Source: Streptomyces hygroscopicus (GTDB lineage Bacteria; Actinomycetota; Actinomycetes; Streptomycetales; Streptomycetaceae). Taken from it: a stretch of DNA of 64,000 nt. The stretch lies in contig CP018627.1 of the NCBI GenBank assembly GCA_002021875.1, positions 6,324,001 through 6,388,000 of the forward strand, given 5' to 3'. Below are positions 38,240 through 47,788 of this stretch, one piece after another. The notes under the pieces were generated by a model. That model did not search any database, was not told where the DNA came from, and was given only the letters and a program-made list of their open reading frames with translations. A program made the position numbers and the translations under genes. The stretch's first letter is position 1, and every line of letters begins with the position of its first letter.

Positions 38240-39382
38240 CTAGGACTCCGCCTTACGGTGCACCCGCGCGACCCACTCGGCGGGTTTGCTGATCTCCGCC
38301 TTGGTCGGAAGAGTGTTGGGCGAGGTCCAGACACGGTTGAAACCATCCATGCCGACCTCGTTCACCACGGCCCGGACGAATCGCTCACCGTCACGGTACT
38401 GCCGCAGCTTGGCGTCGAGCCCCAGCAGCTTGCGCAGCGCCTGGTCGAGCCGGCCCGCGCCGCTCGCCCGGCGCTTCTGGAACTTCTCCCGGATCTCCGC
38501 GACGGACGGCACGACCTCCGGCCCCACCCCGTCCATGACGTAGTCGGCGTGGCCCTCCAGCAGCGACATCACCGCGGTCAGCCGGGCCAGGATCTCCCGT
38601 TGGGAGGGGGTCTGGACCAGCTCGATGATGCTGGGCGCGCCGCGCCCGTCCTCCTCGTCCCCGTCGTCACCGGGACGGCCGCCGCCGCTCAGCGACTGGA
38701 ATGCCTCGCGGGCCCGCTCCAGCAGGGTGGCCGGGTCCACGTCGGTCTCGCCGAGGAACGCCTGGATCTCGGACTCGATGTGGTCGCGCAGCCACGGCAC
38801 GGCGGTGAACTGGGTGCGGTGGGTCTCCTCGTGCAGCGAGACCCACAGCCGGAAGTCGTGCGGGGCCACGTCGAGTTCGCGCTCCACGTGGACGATGTTG
38901 GGCGCCACCAGCAGCAGCCGGCCGCCGCCCGGGGAGCCGGGCAGCTCGCGGGTCGCGGGCGCGAAGGTCTCGTACTGGCCCAGCACCCGGGAGGCGAGGA
39001 AGGACAGCAGCATCCCCAGCTCGACCCCGGTCACCTTGCCGCCGACCGTGCCCAGCACGGCCCCGCCGGGCAGTCCGCCGCGCCGGTCCTGCATCTTGCC
39101 GAGCAGCGGTTTGAGGATCTGCCGGAAGCCCGCCACATTGGCCTTGATCCAGCCCGCGCGGTCCACGACGAGGACGGGGGTGTCCGAGGCCGGGCCGCCG
39201 GAGACGGCCATCCGGGTGAACGCGCGGACGTGCTCCTCCGAGGACTTGGCGTGCCGCCGCAGCTCCGCGACGACGGCACGCGCCTCGTCGCGACTCACCT
39301 CGGGCCCGGGGCGTACCAGCCGGGTCGCGGTCGCGACCGCGAGATTCCAGTCGACCATCTCCACACCACCGATGCTCGTCAT
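38240..39382 (-). CDS. Zinc-dependent metalloprotease, DUF2342 type
   Basis: 380 residues. Zincin motif [10 protein letters not shown] (HExxH) in the middle, with [19 protein letters not shown] at the start and [27 protein letters not shown] later, diagnostic of the actinobacterial DUF2342/coenzyme F420-biosynthesis-associated protease family. No signal peptide; cytoplasmic. ATG 39382 is preceded by TACCGT and 6 bases, hence probably leaderless. Substrate unknown. Confidence 0.9.
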   Translation of the reverse strand: MTSIGGVEMVDWNLAVATATRLVRPGPEVSRDEARAVVAELRRHAKSSEEHVRAFTRMAVSGGPASDTPVLVVDRAGWIKANVAGFRQILKPLLGKMQDRRGGLPGGAVLGTVGGKVTGVELGMLLSFLASRVLGQYETFAPATRELPGSPGGGRLLLVAPNIVHVERELDVAPHDFRLWVSLHEETHRTQFTAVPWLRDHIESEIQAFLGETDVDPATLLERAREAFQSLSGGGRPGDDGDEEDGRGAPSIIELVQTPSQREILARLTAVMSLLEGHADYVMDGVGPEVVPSVAEIREKFQKRRASGAGRLDQALRKLLGLDAKLRQYRDGERFVRAVVNEVGMDGFNRVWTSPNTLPTKAEISKPAEWVARVHRKAES

Positions 39383-39528
39383 GGCTTCACGGTACGTGGC
39401 CCGTGCCCCATCCGGGAGGACACCGGGGTCCGCACAGGCGGCCACCCCGCGTCCGGGTCACCCTCGTGGCCTTACGGCGGCCACCGTGGCACGGCCGCCC
39501 CCGCGTGCGGGTCGGGTCGCCCTCGCGC

Positions 39529-41127
39529 TCAGCGGCAGCCGCAGTTGGCGAGGGCCGAGGCCATCCGGTCCAGGGCGCGCTGGGCGCCGTCGGCGTCGGT
39601 GGTGCCGTTGGTCATGAACGCGAAGACCAGCAGCCGGCCGTCCGCGTCCACGACCGAGCCCGCGAGGCTGTTGACCCCGGTGAGGGTGCCGGTCTTGGCG
39701 CGGACCACGCCCCGGCCGACCGCGTCCTGGGCGTAGCGGGTGCGCAGGGTGCCGCTGAAACCGGCCACCGGCAGCCCGGTGAGCAGCGACCGCAGTTGGG
39801 GATGGTCGCGGTCGGCGGCGCGCACCAGCACCTGGGCGAGCAGCCCGGCGGACACATGGTCGGCGCGGTCGAGCCCGCTGCCGTCCGCGATCCGGGCACC
39901 GCTCAGCGGCAGCCCGAGCTTGCGCAGCCGCTGGGTCACGGCCTTCGCCCCGCCCGCGAAGCTGGCGGGCTTGCCGGCCGCGAGGGCGGTCTGCCGGGAC
40001 AGGGCCTCCGCGATGTCGTTGTCGCTGTTGGTCAGCATCCGCTCGACGAGCGAGGACAGCGGCTGGGAGCGGACGGAGGCCACCGTACGGGCGCCCTTGG
40101 CGGCCTTGCGCGAGCCGGGCTCGCCCTTCACCTCGACACCGCGGTCGCGCAGCATCGACGCGAAGGTGCCGGCCGCGTCGGCGGCCGGGTCCTCGGCGCG
40201 CGGGGCCGGGCCATGGTCGCTGTCGTCCTTACGACCCTCGTCGGCCATCAGGGGGACGACGGGCGAGAGGTTCTCGTTGGGGCCGATCGGGTGGAGCTTC
40301 GACCCGGAGTAGAGCGACGTGTCGTAGCCGAGCCGGTAGGGGCCCGTGCCGCGCTTCTTGAGGGCGCGGGCGGTGGCGTCGGCCAACTGGCGGAGTGCGG
40401 CGGGGTGGTCGTCCCCCTTGACGGCCCGCGCGGTGAGTGTGGGGTCGCCGCCGCCGACCAGCACGAGGTCGTTCTTGCCCGCGCCCGCCACGACGCTGGT
40501 CCTGATGCGGTGGTCCGGGCCGAGGGCGGAGAGGGCCGCGGCACCGGTCGCGAGCTTGATCGTCGAGGCGGGGACCGTGGCCGTACCCGCCTTGCTGCCG
40601 AACACCTGCTGACCGGTGGTCACGTCCATCACCGCCACCGAGCGCTCATCGCCCAACGCGGAATCCTCCAGCAGCGGTTCGAGCGTGTCGGCGAGCCCCG
40701 CCCCGGTGGGCGGCGGCACGGCGTCCCCACCGCTGTCCGGCGAGCGGGGCGCGGGGCGCGCGCCGAGCGCGGCCAGGACGGGCGAGGCGCTGGGCGCGGG
40801 CCGCCCCGGACCGCCGTCACGCCCGTCGCCCGGGGCCCGGTCCTCGGTGGCGCGGGCGCGTTCGGCCGTCCGCTGTCCGCCGTCCCAGGGCCCGGCCACG
40901 AGCACCGACACCACGGCGACCACCAGACCGGTCGCGGCGGAGACCGTCACCAACTGCCAGGTCCGCTGCTGCTCCCGGGGCGTGCGCCGCCATTCGCGCC
41001 GGATACGGGCGCGCACGCGGTCCCATTCGCGCAGCCCACGACCGCGCGCGCGGTCGAACTCGCGTCGCCCACGGCTCAGCCGGTGACTCAGCCACTCCCT
41101 GACCTGCCACGATCGGGCTTCAGGCAC
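39529..41127 (-). CDS. dacB: D-alanyl-D-alanine carboxypeptidase/endopeptidase (PBP4, DacB type)
   Basis: 532 residues. Trims peptidoglycan stem peptides outside the membrane. Type II anchor at about 58-79 ([21 protein letters not shown]) after a 57-residue Arg-rich cytoplasmic tail; Pro-rich linker; S13-type penicillin-binding domain with SxxK at 188-191 (ASTIKLATG), SDN in [15 protein letters not shown] and KTG in [20 protein letters not shown] 41127 follows AAAGGGG by 10 bases. Divergent from ppa. Confidence 0.93.
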   Translation of the reverse strand: MPEARSWQVREWLSHRLSRGRREFDRARGRGLREWDRVRARIRREWRRTPREQQRTWQLVTVSAATGLVVAVVSVLVAGPWDGGQRTAERARATEDRAPGDGRDGGPGRPAPSASPVLAALGARPAPRSPDSGGDAVPPPTGAGLADTLEPLLEDSALGDERSVAVMDVTTGQQVFGSKAGTATVPASTIKLATGAAALSALGPDHRIRTSVVAGAGKNDLVLVGGGDPTLTARAVKGDDHPAALRQLADATARALKKRGTGPYRLGYDTSLYSGSKLHPIGPNENLSPVVPLMADEGRKDDSDHGPAPRAEDPAADAAGTFASMLRDRGVEVKGEPGSRKAAKGARTVASVRSQPLSSLVERMLTNSDNDIAEALSRQTALAAGKPASFAGGAKAVTQRLRKLGLPLSGARIADGSGLDRADHVSAGLLAQVLVRAADRDHPQLRSLLTGLPVAGFSGTLRTRYAQDAVGRGVVRAKTGTLTGVNSLAGSVVDADGRLLVFAFMTNGTTDADGAQRALDRMASALANCGCR

Positions 41128-41213
41128 GACCGACCAGCCCCTTTCGCCACCACACACCTGCGTGGGGGACACTTAATCACCAGACGTATGTGTTGATCAT
41201 GGAGGAGCCACCC

Positions 41214-41705
41214 GTGGAGTTCGACGTCACCATCGAGATCCCGAAGGGTTCGCGGAACAAGTACGAGGTGGACCACGAGACGGGTCGCATCCGTCTTGAC
41301 CGGCGACTCTTCACGTCGACCAGCTACCCCGCGGACTACGGCTTCGTCGAGAACACCCTCGGCGAGGACGGCGATCCGCTGGACGCACTGGTCATTCTCG
41401 ACGAGCCGACGTTTCCCGGCTGCCTGATCAAGTGCCGTGCCATCGGCATGTTCAGGATGACGGACGAGGCGGGCGGCGATGACAAGCTGCTTTGCGTACC
41501 GGCCTCCGACCCCCGGGTGGAGCACCTGCGTGATATTCACCACGTTTCGGAGTTCGACCGCCTGGAAATCCAGCACTTCTTCGAGGTCTACAAGGACCTT
41601 GAGCCGGGCAAGTCGGTCGAAGGGGCCAACTGGGTGGGCCGCGCCGAGGCCGAGGCCGAGGTGGAGGCGTCCATCAAGCGCCTCGAGGCCGCCGGCGGCC
41701 ACTGA
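41214..41705 (+). CDS. ppa: Inorganic pyrophosphatase
   Basis: 163 residues, family I enzyme. Hydrolyses pyrophosphate to drive biosynthesis. [38 protein letters not shown] and the metal signature DGDPLDALV (catalytic Asp residues) are all present. GTG 41214 follows GGAGGAG by 6 bases, an excellent ribosome site. A 15-bp terminator follows. Confidence 0.98.
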   Translation: MEFDVTIEIPKGSRNKYEVDHETGRIRLDRRLFTSTSYPADYGFVENTLGEDGDPLDALVILDEPTFPGCLIKCRAIGMFRMTDEAGGDDKLLCVPASDPRVEHLRDIHHVSEFDRLEIQHFFEVYKDLEPGKSVEGANWVGRAEAEAEVEASIKRLEAAGGH

Positions 41706-41720
41706 GCCCTGACCACGCGA

Positions 41721-41753
41721 GAGGGCGGGACACCCTGTGGGTGTCCCGCCCTC
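41721..41753. terminator. Perfect 15-bp terminator of ppa
   Basis: GAGGGCGGGACACCC / GGGTGTCCCGCCCTC with loop TGT, 15 bp after the ppa stop. It can also serve the convergent ThrE-type gene. Confidence 0.85.
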
Positions 41754-41860
41754 CGGCGTTTCCGGGCCCGGGGCGACGGCCCCGGGCGAGCGCGGCCCGG
41801 GCGGCGGCCCCAAGCGGGCGCGGCCAGGACGGGCGCGGGCCCAGGCGAGCGCGGCCCCCG

Positions 41861-43567
41861 TCAGAAGCCCCTCGTGCGCTTGGCGGCGCGGCGGTCGGAG
41901 GGGTCGGCGGTGGCGCCGGGGGTCTTCAGGAAGAGGCGCGCGGCCTCGCCTCCCAGGTTCACCCCTATGGCGATCGCGAGGGCCAGCGCCGCCGCCTGGG
42001 TGAGGAACGGAATGCCGCGGTCCAGGTTGCCCTGGGCCAGGGCGAGCAGCCCGAAGTAGGTCGCGCTACCGGGCAGCAGGGGCCCAATCGCCGCCGTGAC
42101 GTACGGCAGCGCCGAGGCGTACCGATAGCGCGAGAGCAACTGGCCGAAGAGGCCGACCAGCCCGGCGGCCACGGTCGTGGCGGCCACCGGCGGGATGTCG
42201 GCGGTGTCGGCCAGCGCGCCGTAGACCACCCAGGCGACCCCACCGTTGAGCGTGGCGAACAGCACGGTGTGACGTTCCTGCTGGAGCAGGATGCAGAAGG
42301 TCAGCGCGAGCAGCATCGCCGCCAGGATCTGGATCACCGGCCGCTCCACATGGCGCAGCGCCGCCTCCGGGTTCAGCTTGGCGTCGAGCTGGACGCCCCC
42401 GTAGAGCACCGTGAGCACCCCGCACACGATGCCCACGATCAGATAGCCGACCTCCAGCAGGCGGGCCGCCGCGGTGATGTAGTAGCCGGTCAGCCCGTCC
42501 TGGACGCCCGCGACCAGCGCCCGCCCCGGGATCAGTGCGAACAGCCCACCGGTGATCACGGCGGACGCCTGGAGTCCGGAGTTCATGAGGCTGAGCGCCA
42601 CGCCCATCGCGGCGGGCGGCATCGCCGCGGCCACGAACTGGTAGAACTCCGGAAGCCCGCGCCCCGAGGCCAGCCACGCCAGCCGGTCACCGAGCATCGC
42701 GCCGATGGCCGCCGCGAAGAAGACCGGCCAGTCACCGCCGACCAGCATGCTCGCCGCGCCGGCCAGTCCTCCGCCCGCCACGGTGAGCGCCCAGCCGGGG
42801 TAGGGGTGGCGGTTACGGCGTATCTCGGCGAGCCGCCGGTACGCCTCCTCCAGCGTGAACTCCTCCTGCGAGGTGATGTCGTCCACCAGCCGGAAGACCG
42901 CGGACAGCCGGGTGTAGTCGGTGCCGCGGCGCCGCACGGTCCGGCTGGCGGTGACCGGGTCGTCCACCAGCGAGGGCTGGTAGCTGACCGACAGCAGGGT
43001 GAAGGTGACGGTCGGCTCGCAGCGGTCGAGCCCGTACGCGTGCGCCACGCCGAGCATCGCCGCCTCGACGTCCTCGGCCCCCTCGCCGCCCGCGAGCAGC
43101 AGCTCGGCGATGCGGAGGGTGAGATCGAGCACACGCGGCACGGCCGGCCCGGTCTCGTCCTGCTGCTCGACGCGCTCGGGCGTCGGGCGCTCGCTGACCG
43201 GCATGCGCAGCATCGTGCGCATCCGGTCCTGCCAGGGGGCGTCCTTGGTCAGCCGGACGACGGGGAAGCCGTTCGGCGGGGTGATGGCGGGGAAGCCGCC
43301 GGTGGTCTGGTTGTTCTGCGGGGTTTTCACCCCGGGGGGCGGCACGAAGGCCGAGCCCTCGGGTTCAACGGGGGCTTCCGCCGTCAGCCCGCCGGGGACG
43401 GCGAACTCCGATGTCGGGTGCTCGTCCTCGGGCGGAGGCGGCAGGGGTATGCCGAGGGGAGGGGTGAAGGCGCTGTGCGCCTCGTCGGACTGGGGCTTCT
43501 GGTTCTCCCCCGTGTCCGTGTCCACCGCGCTCGCACCGCGCGGCGTCTGCTGACGGTCCGACCTCAC
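41861..43567 (-). CDS. ThrE-type threonine/serine exporter
   Basis: 568 residues. Cytoplasmic N-terminal part (about 1-210, the first 100 residues Pro-rich and disordered, then VLDLTLRIAELLLAGGEGAEDVEAAMLGVAHAYGL, the DUF1212 start) followed by about ten membrane helices. GLFALIPGRALVAGVQDGLTGYYITAAARLLEVG is a typical ThrE segment. GTG 43567 follows GAGGAG by 9 bases. Exports threonine/serine by family; physiological substrate unproven. Confidence 0.9.
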   Translation of the reverse strand: MRSDRQQTPRGASAVDTDTGENQKPQSDEAHSAFTPPLGIPLPPPPEDEHPTSEFAVPGGLTAEAPVEPEGSAFVPPPGVKTPQNNQTTGGFPAITPPNGFPVVRLTKDAPWQDRMRTMLRMPVSERPTPERVEQQDETGPAVPRVLDLTLRIAELLLAGGEGAEDVEAAMLGVAHAYGLDRCEPTVTFTLLSVSYQPSLVDDPVTASRTVRRRGTDYTRLSAVFRLVDDITSQEEFTLEEAYRRLAEIRRNRHPYPGWALTVAGGGLAGAASMLVGGDWPVFFAAAIGAMLGDRLAWLASGRGLPEFYQFVAAAMPPAAMGVALSLMNSGLQASAVITGGLFALIPGRALVAGVQDGLTGYYITAAARLLEVGYLIVGIVCGVLTVLYGGVQLDAKLNPEAALRHVERPVIQILAAMLLALTFCILLQQERHTVLFATLNGGVAWVVYGALADTADIPPVAATTVAAGLVGLFGQLLSRYRYASALPYVTAAIGPLLPGSATYFGLLALAQGNLDRGIPFLTQAAALALAIAIGVNLGGEAARLFLKTPGATADPSDRRAAKRTRGF

Positions 43568-43798
43568 GTCTCCTCGCTCCTCACCAGCCCTCCCCGTACG
43601 GTTCCCAGCAGCCAAGGATGCAGCATCGGCGGCCACCGGAGCCCATTGTGCGGGGCGGTGACCGCCGATGGGGAGTGGGGGCGGGTGTCTGTGACGGACG
43701 TGAACGCAGGTGAACGAGGTACAGGCGAGACGGGAGACGCCGGGTGACGGGGAGCGCCACGGCGGCGGGAGACGCCGGGGCGGCCCCGGCGCTCGGCG

Positions 43799-44506
43799 TC
43801 AGCGCTTGGCGTGGCGCCCGCGCGGCCCCTGGGAGGGGGCACCCGAGGCCGGGCCCTGCGGATCCGGCTCCGCGGCGGCCTCCTTCTTCGCCTTGCCGCG
43901 GGCCCGGAGGAACTCGATCACGATCGGGATGATCGACAGCAGCACGATCGCGATCAGCATCAGCTCGATGTGCTCATGGACGAAGTCGACCTTCCCGAGC
44001 GCCGCGCCCAGCAGGGTGACGCCGGTGCCCCACAGCACGCCGCCGATGATGTTGAAGATGATGAACGAGCGGTAGTTCATCCGGCTCACGCCCGCGATGA
44101 TCGGCGTGAACGTCCGCACGATGGGCACGAAGCGGGCGAGGATCAGCGACTTCGGCCCGTGCTTCTCGAAGAACTCATGCGCCTTCTCCACGTTCTCCTG
44201 TTTGAAGAGCTTGGAGTCGGGGCGCCGGAACAGCGACGGCCCCACCTTCCGGCCGAAGAGATAGCCGACCTGGTCACCGACGATCGCCGCGACCGCGACC
44301 GCCACGCACACCAGCCACAGATCCTGCTTGATCACATCGGTGGTGACCAGCAGGCCGGTGGTGAAGAGCAGCGAGTCGCCCGGCAGGAAGAAGCCGATGA
44401 GCAGACCGGACTCCGCGAAAACGATGGCCAGAACGCCGAGCAGACCGAAGGTTTCGATCAGATAGTCCGGGTCCAGCCACTGAGGGCCGAGCGCGAGGGT
44501 GTTCAC
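43799..44506 (-). CDS. DedA-family membrane protein
   Basis: 235 residues, four to six membrane segments. FAESGLLIGFFLPGDSLLFTTGLL (the DedA glycine/Pro-rich re-entrant segment) and ARFVPIVRTFTPIIAGVSRMNYRSF with the conserved Arg residues required in DedA/VTT proteins, which act as lipid scramblases or undecaprenyl-phosphate/lipid flippases. Basic tail of 40 residues. GTG 44506 follows AGGAG by 10 bases. Confidence 0.93.
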   Translation of the reverse strand: MNTLALGPQWLDPDYLIETFGLLGVLAIVFAESGLLIGFFLPGDSLLFTTGLLVTTDVIKQDLWLVCVAVAVAAIVGDQVGYLFGRKVGPSLFRRPDSKLFKQENVEKAHEFFEKHGPKSLILARFVPIVRTFTPIIAGVSRMNYRSFIIFNIIGGVLWGTGVTLLGAALGKVDFVHEHIELMLIAIVLLSIIPIVIEFLRARGKAKKEAAAEPDPQGPASGAPSQGPRGRHAKR

Positions 44507-44688
44507 GGGTGGGAGGCTCCTGGGTCGAGGGAAGCAGGCTCGTGCGAGGCCCGGCCGCAGGGTCGGGGCGGAGCCGAAGCGTTCTTCGCAGTGTGCCGCC
44601 CAAAGCTATCAACGCCGTGTGCCTGCCCTTGGTTCCCACCGCCCAGGACGCCCGCCCTCGGCCCCACCCTCCGGGATGCCCCCAGGCC

Positions 44689-45447
44689 CTAGTGGTGCCG
44701 CTCCGCGTTGGCGAGGATCGCGTCCCGGAGGTAGCCGGCCAGCCCCGGCCCGGCCTTGTCGATGTTCTCCGTGAAGCGGTGATCCGAGACGTACATCCGG
44801 CCCAGACAGGCGTGCATCTCATGGCCGCATTCGTAGTGGTTCCGGCTGATCCCCTGCCGGTGCTCCTCGGCGAGGTCCATCGCCGCCTCGGACGTCGGCG
44901 GGGTGCCCGCGCCCATCAGCGCGAGGAAGCGGTTGCTGAGTTCGTCCGCCTCCTCCTGGATCCGCTTCCAGTCCTCCTTGGTGTACGAGGCGGCCCTGCG
45001 CTGGGACTCCCGGTACGCCTCGGTGTTCCCCCAGCGCTGCTCGACCTCCTCCTGGTGCTCGTCCGGGTCGAAGTCCCCGAAGACCTCGAACTTCTCCTCG
45101 GGGGTCAGATTGATGCCCATCTTCCGCGCCTCCATGGCCTGTTCGACGGCGGCGGCCATCTTCCGCAGCCGCTCGATCCGGTCGGTCAGCAGCCGGTGCT
45201 GACGCCGCAGGTGGGCCTGCGGATCGACATCCGGGTCGTCGAGCAGCACCGCCACCTCTTCGAGCGGAAAGCCCAGCTCCCGGTAGAACAGGATCCGCTG
45301 CAGCCGGTCGAGGTCGGCGTCGTCGTAACGCCGGTGCCCGGCCGTGCTGCGGGCGCCGGGGCGCAGCAGCCCGATCTCGTCGTAGTGGTGCAGCGTGCGC
45401 ACCGTGACGCCGGCGAAGCCCGCGACCTGTCCCACGGAGTAGCTCAT
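44689..45447 (-). CDS. tipA: MerR-family thiopeptide-responsive activator TipAL/TipAS
   Basis: 252 residues, the length of S. lividans TipAL (253). N-terminal MerR winged helix (MSYSVGQVAGFAGVTVRTLHHYDEIGLL), coiled-coil dimerisation helix, C-terminal TipAS drug domain starting MGINLTPEEKFEVFGDF at residue 110. Cys207 and Cys214 (YECGHEMHACLG) occupy the positions of TipAL; Cys214 attacks dehydroalanines of thiostrepton-class drugs. An internal ATG with GGAGG should make TipAS alone. The promoter matches ptipA (-35 TTGCAC, 19-bp spacer), so autoinduction is expected. Confidence 0.96.
   Translation of the reverse strand: MSYSVGQVAGFAGVTVRTLHHYDEIGLLRPGARSTAGHRRYDDADLDRLQRILFYRELGFPLEEVAVLLDDPDVDPQAHLRRQHRLLTDRIERLRKMAAAVEQAMEARKMGINLTPEEKFEVFGDFDPDEHQEEVEQRWGNTEAYRESQRRAASYTKEDWKRIQEEADELSNRFLALMGAGTPPTSEAAMDLAEEHRQGISRNHYECGHEMHACLGRMYVSDHRFTENIDKAGPGLAGYLRDAILANAERHH
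45118..45133 (-). promoter_or_regulatory. Internal ribosome site and start of TipAS
   Basis: GGAGG (45129-45133 on the minus strand), 8-base gap, ATG of residue 110. It matches the documented internal initiation that produces excess drug-binding TipAS. Confidence 0.8.
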
Positions 45448-45484
45448 GGCCTGATCCGCTCTCCTTCAGTTCGGTACGGGTTCC

Positions 45485-45515
45485 ACGGTGCGCCCTTACG
45501 TCGCGTGAGGTGCAA
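45485..45515 (-). promoter_or_regulatory. tipA promoter (ptipA type)
   Basis: Minus-strand TTGCAC (45510-45515), 19-bp spacer holding the inverted repeat CCTCACG-CGAC-GTAAGG, and -10 CACCGT (45485-45490). The overlong spacer with central palindrome is the MerR-activator hallmark and closely resembles the S. lividans tipA promoter. Confidence 0.85.
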
Positions 45516-45571
45516 GTCCGGATGGCGAAACCCGCTGGGCGGCGCGGCGGGCGGCTGTCATCCTGCCGATT

Positions 45572-46273
45572 GTGCTGGGGATAACCGATCTTTCGACCTA
45601 TCTGGCCGGTCTGGCGCTGATCATCCTGCTGCCGGGCCCCAATTCGCTGTATGTGGTGTCGGTCGCGGCCCGCCGCGGCCCCCGTACCGGCTATCGGGCG
45701 GCAGCCGGGGTGCTGTGCGGCGACACCGTGCTGATGGCGCTGTCGGCGGGCGGGGTGGCCTCGCTGCTGAACGCCAGCCCGGTGCTCTTCGCGGTGGTCA
45801 AGTTCGCGGGCGCGGGCTATCTGACCTGGCTGGCGGTGGGCATGCTGCGCGGGGCGCGGGCACTGTGGCGCCGCCGGACGGGGAGCGCGGACGGGGCCGC
45901 GGACGCGGCCATGGAGTCGGCGGATGCTTCCATGGAGTCGGCGGACGCGGCCAAGGGGTCCTCGGAGGGCGAGCGCCCGTACCGCAGGGCCCTGGTCATC
46001 AGCCTGCTGAACCCGAAGGCGATCCTCTTCTTCATCTCCTTCTTCGTGCAGTTCGTGGATCCGGACTACGCCCATCCCGCGCTGTCCTTCCTGACGCTGG
46101 GCGCCTGGGCGCAGCTGTTCAGCATCACCTACCTGTCGGTGCTGATCTTCAGCGGTACGTATCTGGCGGCCACCTTCCGGCGGCGCCGACGGCTGAGGGC
46201 GGGGCTCTCGGCAGCCGCGGGCGCGGCGTTCCTCGGCTTCGCGGCGAAGCTGTCGCTCAGCAGCGCGGGGTAG
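45572..46273 (+). CDS. LysE/RhtB-family amino-acid exporter
   Basis: 233 residues, six membrane helices. LALIILLPGPNSLYVVSVAARRGPRTGYRAAAGVLCGD is the family's LysE signature, with YLTWLAVGMLRGARAL and RALVISLLNPKAILFFISFF following. A hydrophilic insert carries two MESADAS-type repeats between helices 3 and 4. GTG 45572 with no strong ribosome site, possibly leaderless. Substrate unknown; divergent from tipA. Confidence 0.85.
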   Translation: MLGITDLSTYLAGLALIILLPGPNSLYVVSVAARRGPRTGYRAAAGVLCGDTVLMALSAGGVASLLNASPVLFAVVKFAGAGYLTWLAVGMLRGARALWRRRTGSADGAADAAMESADASMESADAAKGSSEGERPYRRALVISLLNPKAILFFISFFVQFVDPDYAHPALSFLTLGAWAQLFSITYLSVLIFSGTYLAATFRRRRRLRAGLSAAAGAAFLGFAAKLSLSSAG

Positions 46274-46329
46274 CGAAGGTGGGGGGCGGGGGCGCGGCGC
46301 GGGATCAGGAATTATGACCGGTATGCCCC

Positions 46330-46335
46330 TAATTT
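46330..46335 (+). promoter_or_regulatory. -10 of gad, leaderless
   Basis: TAATTT followed by 7 bases and the ATG of the decarboxylase, with no ribosome site. Confidence 0.5.
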
Positions 46336-46342
46336 AACGAAG

Positions 46343-47755
46343 ATGGCTCTTCATAAAGGCACTCGTGGTCGGCACGACAGGGAAGAACGCCCCGGATTCT
46401 CCATCAATCCGCTCTACGGCGAGGCCAATCCGGTCAGCGGCATGACCGGCAAACCCCCACGCCGCCGCCTCCCGGACGAGCCGATGGCGGCCACGACCGC
46501 GTATCAGTTCGTCCATGACGAGCTGATGCTGGACGGCAACGCCCGCCAGAATCTCGCCACCTTCGTCACCACGTGGATGGAGCCGCAGGCGGGCAAGCTG
46601 ATGTCCGACTGCCGCGACAAGAACATGATCGACAAGGATGAGTACCCACGCACCGCCGAACTGGAGCGGCGGTGCGTGGTGATGCTCGCCCATCTGTGGC
46701 ACGCACCCGACCCGGACACGGTCGTGGGCTGCTCCACCACGGGGTCGAGCGAGGCGTGCATGCTGGCCGGAATGGCCTTCAAGCGGCGCTGGGCCCAGCG
46801 GAACCCGGTGAGCTATCCGGCGACCGCCCGCCCCAACCTGATCATGGGAACCAATGTCCAGGTGTGCTGGGAGAAGTTCTGCAACTTCTGGGAGGTGGAG
46901 GCGCGCCAGGTGCCCATGGAGGGCGACCGGTTCCACCTCGACCCCCAGGCCGCCGCCGATCTGTGCGACGAGAACACCATCGGGGTCGTGACGATCCTGG
47001 GGTCCACCTTCGACGGCTCCTATGAACCCGTCGCCGAGGTGTGCCGGGCGCTGGACGACCTCCAGGAGCGCACGGGCCTGGACATCCCGGTGCATGTGGA
47101 CGGCGCCTCGGGCGCGATGGTCGCGCCGTTTCTCGACCAGGACCTGGTGTGGGACTTCCAGTTGCCGCGGGTCGCCTCCATCAACACCTCGGGGCACAAG
47201 TACGGCCTGGTCTACCCCGGGGTGGGGTGGGCGCTGTGGCGAACGTCGGACGCGCTGCCCGAGGACCTGGTCTTCCGCGTCGACTACCTGGGCGGCGACA
47301 TGCCGACGTTCTCGCTCAACTTCTCCCGCCCCGGCGCCCAGGTGGCCGCCCAGTACTACACCTTTGTCCGCCTGGGCCGGGAGGGCTTCCGCGCCGTCCA
47401 GCAGAACACCCGCGATGTGGCGCGCTCGCTTGCCGAGCGGATCGAGGCGTTCGGGGACTTCACCATGCTGAGCCGCGGCGATCAGCTCCCGGTGTTCGCG
47501 TTCACCACGGCGGAGGGGGTCGGCACCTTCGATGTCTACGACGTCTCGCGGCGGCTGCGCGAACGCGGCTGGCTGGTGCCCGCGTACGCCTTCCCGCCCA
47601 ACCGGGAGGACCTGTCCGTGCTGCGAGTGGTGTGCCGCAACGGCTTCTCGGAGGACCTCGCCGATCTCTTCCTGAACGACCTGGAGTCACTGCTGCCGGA
47701 GCTGCGGTCGCAGCCCGCGCCCACGGGGAAGACCACCAAGGCGTTCCACCACTGA
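46343..47755 (+). CDS. gadB: Glutamate decarboxylase
   Basis: 470 residues, PLP fold type I, group II decarboxylase. Makes GABA from glutamate, consuming a proton. FVTTWMEPQAGKLM, VVGCSTTGSSEACMLAGMAFK (PLP phosphate), HVDGASGAMVAPF (Asp253 pairs with PLP nitrogen) and SINTSGHKYGLVYPGVGW with Schiff-base Lys286. No gadC antiporter nearby in clear form. Start ATG 46343 is supported by the leaderless promoter TAATTT. Confidence 0.96.
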   Translation: MALHKGTRGRHDREERPGFSINPLYGEANPVSGMTGKPPRRRLPDEPMAATTAYQFVHDELMLDGNARQNLATFVTTWMEPQAGKLMSDCRDKNMIDKDEYPRTAELERRCVVMLAHLWHAPDPDTVVGCSTTGSSEACMLAGMAFKRRWAQRNPVSYPATARPNLIMGTNVQVCWEKFCNFWEVEARQVPMEGDRFHLDPQAAADLCDENTIGVVTILGSTFDGSYEPVAEVCRALDDLQERTGLDIPVHVDGASGAMVAPFLDQDLVWDFQLPRVASINTSGHKYGLVYPGVGWALWRTSDALPEDLVFRVDYLGGDMPTFSLNFSRPGAQVAAQYYTFVRLGREGFRAVQQNTRDVARSLAERIEAFGDFTMLSRGDQLPVFAFTTAEGVGTFDVYDVSRRLRERGWLVPAYAFPPNREDLSVLRVVCRNGFSEDLADLFLNDLESLLPELRSQPAPTGKTTKAFHH

Positions 47756-47788
47756 GCCCGGTGTCTCCGGTCCTGGGAACGACGGCGG

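Noticed and set aside
44509..46317. Long plus-strand frame over tipA and the LysE gene
   Set aside because: Shadow of tipA on the other strand; the real genes have specific signatures and promoters.
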